A DNA stretch of 64,000 nucleotides from Antedon mediterranea. Lineage: Eukaryota > Echinodermata > Crinoidea > Comatulida > Antedonidae. The notes beneath the pieces are model-generated. The model searched no databases, was not told the DNA's origin, and saw only the letters and a list, made by a program, of their open reading frames with translations. The position numbers and the translations under genes were made by a program. The DNA is taken from assembly GCF_964355755.1 (NCBI RefSeq), contig NC_092672.1, positions 2,294,001 to 2,358,000 on the forward strand, given 5' to 3'. Shown here in pieces: positions 58,610 through 64,000 of this stretch (within the stretch, counting starts at the first letter, position 1; each line of letters begins with the position of its first letter).

Positions 58610-60878
58610 CGAACTAAGGCCAATGTGAATAGTGAAGCGTAACGGTGCTTCCTGAACCTTTAGGTTCGAATCTCCAGTTGCTGTTTTGATTGCTTAACGG
58701 TGGCATTTGTTAATGCATCAACCTATAAAGAAAATTTTCTTTAAAACCCAAGAACAGCAATACATACCAATCTCAAAATACGATGGCCAAAAAGAAAGGC
58801 ATAATAATAATAATAATAACACTAATAATAATAATAATAAGCTTTAATTATTCACGGATACTTAACTCAACTGAAAGTTGTTTTTCAGTAAGACCGTGTT
58901 TAAAGGAAAACACACAAAAAAAAGTAAATGTAAAAAGAACTTAATTACTATCAAAACAGGTAATAAAACAATTACAATGAAATAAAATGAAACAAGGATA
59001 CACTTACTAACTATAAAATTAAATAATACACTACATTTAAATAAAGCTACATGAAATTAGCAGTTAACAGTTTCTTAAAAAGAGAGACAGTGTTCACATT
59101 TTTAATATCTTCATGTAATATGGAAGTTCAATGAAGATTAGTTCAAAAATGAATTGATATATCTTCGTTTACCTTTTTTTAAAAATATGTTTCATTTTTA
59201 ATTTACAAAAAAAGGTATTATATGCATTCACATATGAATGGTTCAGTAGAATTTGTTTAAATCCTGTTCATTATTATTTGCGTACATTGCAGTGCGAACC
59301 AACATTTTAACTGGATTAAGAAATGTGCAAGAGTGTCATCTACTACTGTAACTGAATGATGTTGCAGATGTCAAGACATTATAGTATTATGTTCAAATGA
59401 TTCCGTGTATTTTTCTGTGTAATAATTACTGTACTGTTAAATCAAGAATTCCGTATAGTGTTTCATTTATAAGGAAGTGCTAAACAAGATGTTATAATCA
59501 CACGTGATATGAATACTGTTGACCTAATGGAGGGGTGCAGAAGCTGCTACGAAATCGTCAACGATTAACTATATCCAGTTTTAAACCAATAATAAATACA
59601 AAATATGTATGTAGACATTTTATTTAATATAAACATCAATCCGGTATCTGAAATTAAGTAATTCCAAAAAAATGCATGTATAGCTGGCTTCTGGCTAATA
59701 CTTTTATATCAATTTTAAGAATTGGCAATTTTGTTCCTGTTCATCGAGGAATGGGTATTTAGGCCGCCGCCTAAACATAAAACGGAAAAGAGCCAGCATT
59801 ATTTTTGCAAAAATAAAACACAATACTACTAATATTACTCTTTCCAAATGTCAGTAATGCCTTTCATCATTTAACTTCGGCTAACAACAATTTTAATTTT
59901 CTGCATACTTTTTTTTCTCTTCTGACTTATTGTTGTCAACATAAGTTTATATTATATCTTAAGTAAATAAAATAATTATTCAATGAAATTCATCAATGAT
60001 TTAAGATACTAAATTTGCAGGGTGAAAATGTAAGCGTGTGCCTAAATCAAATGAAAGTTCCCAAATTTACCAAACCCACATATCGACGTGCACAGACTGG
60101 GAATTAGGTTTACAAGTATAAGTGATTACACATCATGCCCTCTTCGTAAATGTTAAATTTACACGTCACATACAGTGTTGCTATTCAGTGCATTGCCCTA
60201 TTGACCATACATTTACCTCATTTACGATTTGAAAATCTGCTCATGATTTTTTGAATAATTGAACACGTCAACTTTGACAATATTTAACGTTCGTTTCCAG
60301 AAGAATGCGCTTGGAGCAATTAAATCCGAATACTACGGTGACTGATTTCCGCCAAAAAAAATGTATAATAATACGGCGTTATAACCCCCTAATACGGCGT
60401 TATAACGCCCTAAATACGGCGTTATAACACCCTAAATATACAATCTGTTCACACGTACATGCGCATGCGTAATACATCAACAAACCTCTCGGCGCATTCA
60501 CAGATTTTAGAAAGTCACGTGGTACATTACTGGCCATCTTTGTGTCCAACTATGCCTATGTAGTGTATGGAGTCAAGTCATGTGCTTAAAAAATGTATAA
60601 CATGCATTCAAAAGGTTTTAAATATCTAATTTAATATCAAAACAATCAATTTGTTTAAAGGTTTTTGTTAAGATAACGCAATCCTAAATTTACTGCGAAG
60701 ATGATTAAACAACAAAATGTAAAAACAATGCATTACAATAGAGAATCGCTGTACAAAATAAACGCGAACGCGTAGAGAGAGTGTATGGAGCGCACAGCCA
60801 GAGCTGTTAAATTAAATGGATTAAAGCTATTTTTTGTTTAAAATCATCAAAATAATATTATTATTTTAACAAACCTTT
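58610..60878 (+). repeat. Duplicated cassette flank, copy matching 42841-45640
   Basis: Starts CGAACTAAGGCCAATGTGAA, with the tRNA-like head (58630-58673), the empty target site (58754-58769), AAT microsatellite (58803-58842) and then close similarity up to AACAAACCTTT at 60878, where the copy ends abruptly. Cassette 1 continues there into the right arm of its foldback element. Confidence 0.85.
60345..60878. mobile_element. Truncated foldback element, second copy
   Basis: Left arm with three palindromic units (GGCGTTATAACCCC, GGCGTTATAACGCC, GGCGTTATAACACC) against six in the 45-kb copy. The right arm is missing. Confidence 0.75.
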
Positions 60879-60884
60879 ATAGTG

Positions 60885-62225
60885 TAGGCCACTATGTAAT
60901 TTCGTGTCATTTTTTTGTTAAAAGCAAAATTCCAGCTGATTTAGTGTCTTTAGGATGTAAAGTAATGAAAAAAATATGTTGCCATTTTTTAAAAAAGCTT
61001 AAGGGTGTCAAATCCAAGATGGCCGCCAATACGTAAAATATCCAATAAATGTACCATATTGGACAAAGTAACACCCATTATGAATAATATTTTAAGTTCA
61101 TATGGGTTCTCTGCTATATAAGAATTATTATAAACCTATATTCATTAGTATTCTGACATTTTGAATTTCAAAATGGCCGCCATTTTTTAAAAATGGATTA
61201 AATTTCTTATTAAAACATGTACAAGTTATGACGTTGATTGAAATCACATAAAATGATAGGCCTATGACAACATTGGTGATTAACACAAAATGGCGGCCAT
61301 TTTGAATTTTAAAATGGCCGCCATTTTTAAACAAGGCCAACAGCCATTAAGTCGCGTGCTACAATGCATAGTGATACCGGACCGACAGACAGACCGACAG
61401 ACAGACCGACAGACCGACCGACCGACCGACATAGTGAACTATACTGACCAAAATTACTGAACATGTTTAAAAATGTTGAAATGTTTAAAAACATTTATAT
61501 TTTTTTAATTTACACGTGCGTAGCCTGTCACTTTCGACGTGCTCGTATAACGTAATTTCGAGTTGAAAAGTAAGTCAAGAAAACAGAAATCGGGCAAAAA
61601 GAGTGCGCAATAACATTTAACGCGCAGTGCGCGCGCAAAAATATGCGCACTCATGGCAATTTTGTAAACGCTTAAAATTGCCTGAAATGTACTCTTATTT
61701 CATCGAAAATAAATTTTGAAAATTTTAAGCGCGCGTACACATGCGTTACATGCGCTACGCCCGTAATTGTATTGCCATATGATGATTTATGCCCTGAAAT
61801 TTATGAGTACCAAATTTTATTTAATTGTGATTCATGGTTGTGAAGATATGATTACAAACGTGATTTCGTTAAATCGTGCGTAGACCGCGTAATTTTTTAT
61901 TGCGCACCGTGAAAACATAACCACATTGATTCCTGGCCATAAGGAATATACTGTGAAAAATTGACCTAGCTAGATTAAACTGATATCAAGATAAGGTCAG
62001 AAAGCGATAAAACGCATAGTGATACCGGACCGACAGACAGACCGACAGACAGACAGACAGACAGACCGACCAACCGACCGACATAGTGAACTATAGAGTC
62101 GCTTCCACGCGACTAAAAATGGGTTAAATTTCTTATTAAAACTTGTATAAGTTAAATAAAATTAGATTGAAATATACAAAATGATATGCTTATGACAACA
62201 ACATGGTGATTAACACAAAATGTTG
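60885..62225. mobile_element. Repeat-rich element with GGCGGCCATTTT and GACA/GACC arrays
   Basis: Contains several AAAATGGC(C/G)GCCATTTT palindromes (61160-61330). Two arrays of GACCGACAGACA repeats (about 61378-61430 and 62026-62084) are both preceded by GCATAGTGATACCGGACCGA and followed by GACATAGTGAACTATA. AAGTCGCGTG (61350) and CACGCGACT (62106) are inverted. A roughly 110-bp stretch at 61188-61295 recurs diverged at 62114-62220. No coding sequence. Probably one or two nested transposons. Confidence 0.6.
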
Positions 62226-62229
62226 ACCA

Positions 62230-63440
62230 TCAGGAGGTCTACAGTACTGACTGTACACTTCTTCATATTAAAACATCTCATAAACTTCTTCAGTTAAATG
62301 ACAACTAACTCTGCCAAAGTCCTTCAATGAAATATTTCTAATCTTGAATGCGATACAGTAACCTTCCTTCGTTCTCTACTAGTGTCTCCATCGAACTTCC
62401 ACAGACTGATCTGCGTTCCCAGCAACCTTGTTCAGAAACAAATTGGCAAAATAACTGAAATACCTCATTTCACCGGCAATAATCTCTATAGGATTCTTCT
62501 TTTACTTTGATAAGTTTGTCACCTGTATTCACCGTCATATATATTTTTGGCCAATATTCGTCTTTTTCTTAGGATCCCATATAGACAGTTTTCCTTCTAT
62601 AAGATTTTTACCAATGCCTCAAACATTTTCTGTCCAATTTCATCATGCCATGGCCAACAAACACCTTTGTGCGAATTGCAGCATTCTTCATTAATCGGAA
62701 TATCATCTCTCTTTAAATGTTAACTAGGTTTGCCAGCTCTGATGAAATCATTAATTTGTGTTATTCCAATGATACCACGCTCAATGACCCTGATCAATTG
62801 ATGTAAATCCAGCAAGTCCCACACATACATGTCCTCTCATATACATATATAGGGATATAGTTTAACCACATCATTTAGATTTCGTCGACTCTCTGTATTC
62901 AAGTTAATATCTTTATGATCAGCCTCTTTCAAACAATATGATACTTAACTTAGAATCTCTTTCTCTGTCTGCATTTGTAGAAGAAAGTCGTAGAGAGAAA
63001 GCGGAATTAGTGTGCTTTTGTCCTTTAGAGATGTTTTCCATTTAAGATATTTGTGTCACTGGTTGTATAAGTAATACAAGTTCACAAAAGCACTTGCCTC
63101 AACACTATTTTCACAATGCTACATGTCCAAAAGCCATATAGTTCACCGGGTCGACATAATAATTGCTTTTTGATGTCATCTCTGTCCACCTCCACTCATC
63201 TCGGGCAAGAGTCATCACCAGGCATTCTCTTCTTTCCCTAGTACATGAGTTTTTATACCACAACCATGTGCACTCATCAATTGACCAGTGTATAATGCTG
63301 GTCTGTCTGTAGGGGGTACATATCTAATGAAATTGGTTGAGATTGTAGAAGATGAGAAATAGGAGTTCATTCATTTACAAGGTTATTTATAGGCAGAGCT
63401 GTATCTGTATTTCCTTCAAGCTTCTGCCAAAAGTTGACAG
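62230..63440 (-). pseudogene. Decayed minus-strand coding relic, family unknown
   Basis: Translating the minus strand gives protein-like stretches separated by stops and frame changes, for example one near 62600-62680 containing HDEIGQKMFEALV and one near 63390-63430 containing NFWQKLEGNTDTALPINNL. Compared with surrounding sequence, codon-like composition is better on this strand. I do not recognise the family. It could be an old transposon or captured gene. Confidence 0.4.
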
Positions 63441-63444
63441 GTTG

Positions 63445-64000
63445 AAAACTTACCAACCATACTGGTGACTATAGCCCTGAAGGTTCAGACATTGAATTAC
63501 ATTTTATTATTTACCATTATACAGGATTTCACAATAAGGTATAAATGCATATTATATTGTGGTCCTGTCTCCTGTCAAGTTTCAGTTTCATGAAAAGAAA
63601 TTAGATCTGTAATTTAGAATCTATATATAAATTATGGTTAATTGTGACATAGGCGAGCACAATGGAAAAACTTTGGAACAAATTTCTGCCTTGGATACCT
63701 ACCTGAACTATCTCAGGTGTAGGCCTACCGCAAAATGTAAAACAGTTCTCACTATTACGATATTGTTCCATATTTCTACCTTAGGAATATATTATAAAGA
63801 GTTTTAAAACAAAATTTCTGATTCATCGGTAGATTTTCAACTCAATTTCAATTGTACGCGGTCAAAGTAATTTCCGGGTTCACGATGAGTTCACAGGTTC
63901 ACCTTGCAACTACCTTGTTTCAGTTAAGTTGGTCGTTATAGTGGCTATAGCTATTTTAGTTTTTTGTTTATTTTAGGATCGGACCGCGCGTGTGAAGGTA
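63445..64000. other. No feature recognised
   Basis: AT-rich sequence with AGGTGTAGGCCTACCG and similar AGGCCTA words. No ORF of note. The last 100 bases are richer in GC and could approach a promoter, but nothing decides this. Confidence 0.3.

Overview
The window looks like nuclear DNA of a marine deuterostome invertebrate, most likely an echinoderm. It is AT-rich, its genes are intron-rich with GT-AG junctions, the short motif AGGCCTA recurs throughout, tRNA-derived SINEs and palindromic MITEs are dense, and NACHT-LRR receptors carry death-fold N-termini of the kind expanded in echinoderms and amphioxus. The species cannot be named from sequence alone. Nothing prokaryotic was seen.

Left part (1-11 kb). 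A 5'-truncated CR1/L2-like LINE lies on the minus strand (1.2-2.7 kb). Two EFHD/swiprosin-type calcium-binding loci follow, also minus: an orphan first exon at 4.3-4.5 kb and a three-exon gene at 6.7-7.5 kb. The rest is MITEs and tRNA-derived SINEs.

Middle (11.2-32.8 kb). One large minus-strand gene was assembled here exon by exon. It is an FHAD1 orthologue (FHA domain plus long coiled coil) with 27 phase-consistent coding exons, about 1437 residues, a noncoding first exon near 32.6 kb and a promoter with NRF1-like and palindromic X-box-like motifs. Its introns hold at least five MITE families, two SINE copies and several minisatellites. One MITE end forms the splice donor of an exon.

Right part (33-61 kb). 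A foldback element with tandem-repeat arms (33.07-35.16 kb) precedes a tandem array of NLR cassettes on the plus strand. NLR-A (35.97-40.47 kb) is complete at 982 residues: death-effector-like module, 15-residue-repeat linker, NACHT, LRRs. NLR-B (50.19-53.85 kb) has a nearly identical NACHT exon but an unrelated-looking N-terminal exon, fewer linker repeats and fewer LRR modules. A third NLR survives only as a 3' tail (57.56-57.84 kb). The noncoding flanks are duplicated two to three times and carry a 57-bp minisatellite (24 units in one cassette, one in the other), a foldback element with palindromic repeats, tRNA-like heads and a 409-bp insertion with a 16-bp target duplication. A Harbinger-like element carrying a Myb/SANT-like ORF lies between the cassettes.

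Far right (61-64 kb). A repeat-rich element with GACA/GACC microsatellites is followed by a decayed minus-strand coding relic that I do not recognise.

The main biological story is the NLR array. All intron junctions between effector, linker and NACHT-LRR exons are phase 1, the homology between paralogues begins inside the intron just after the effector exon, and LRR variation is concentrated at predicted solvent-exposed positions. This fits a receptor family diversifying by exon exchange, repeat-number change and point variation.
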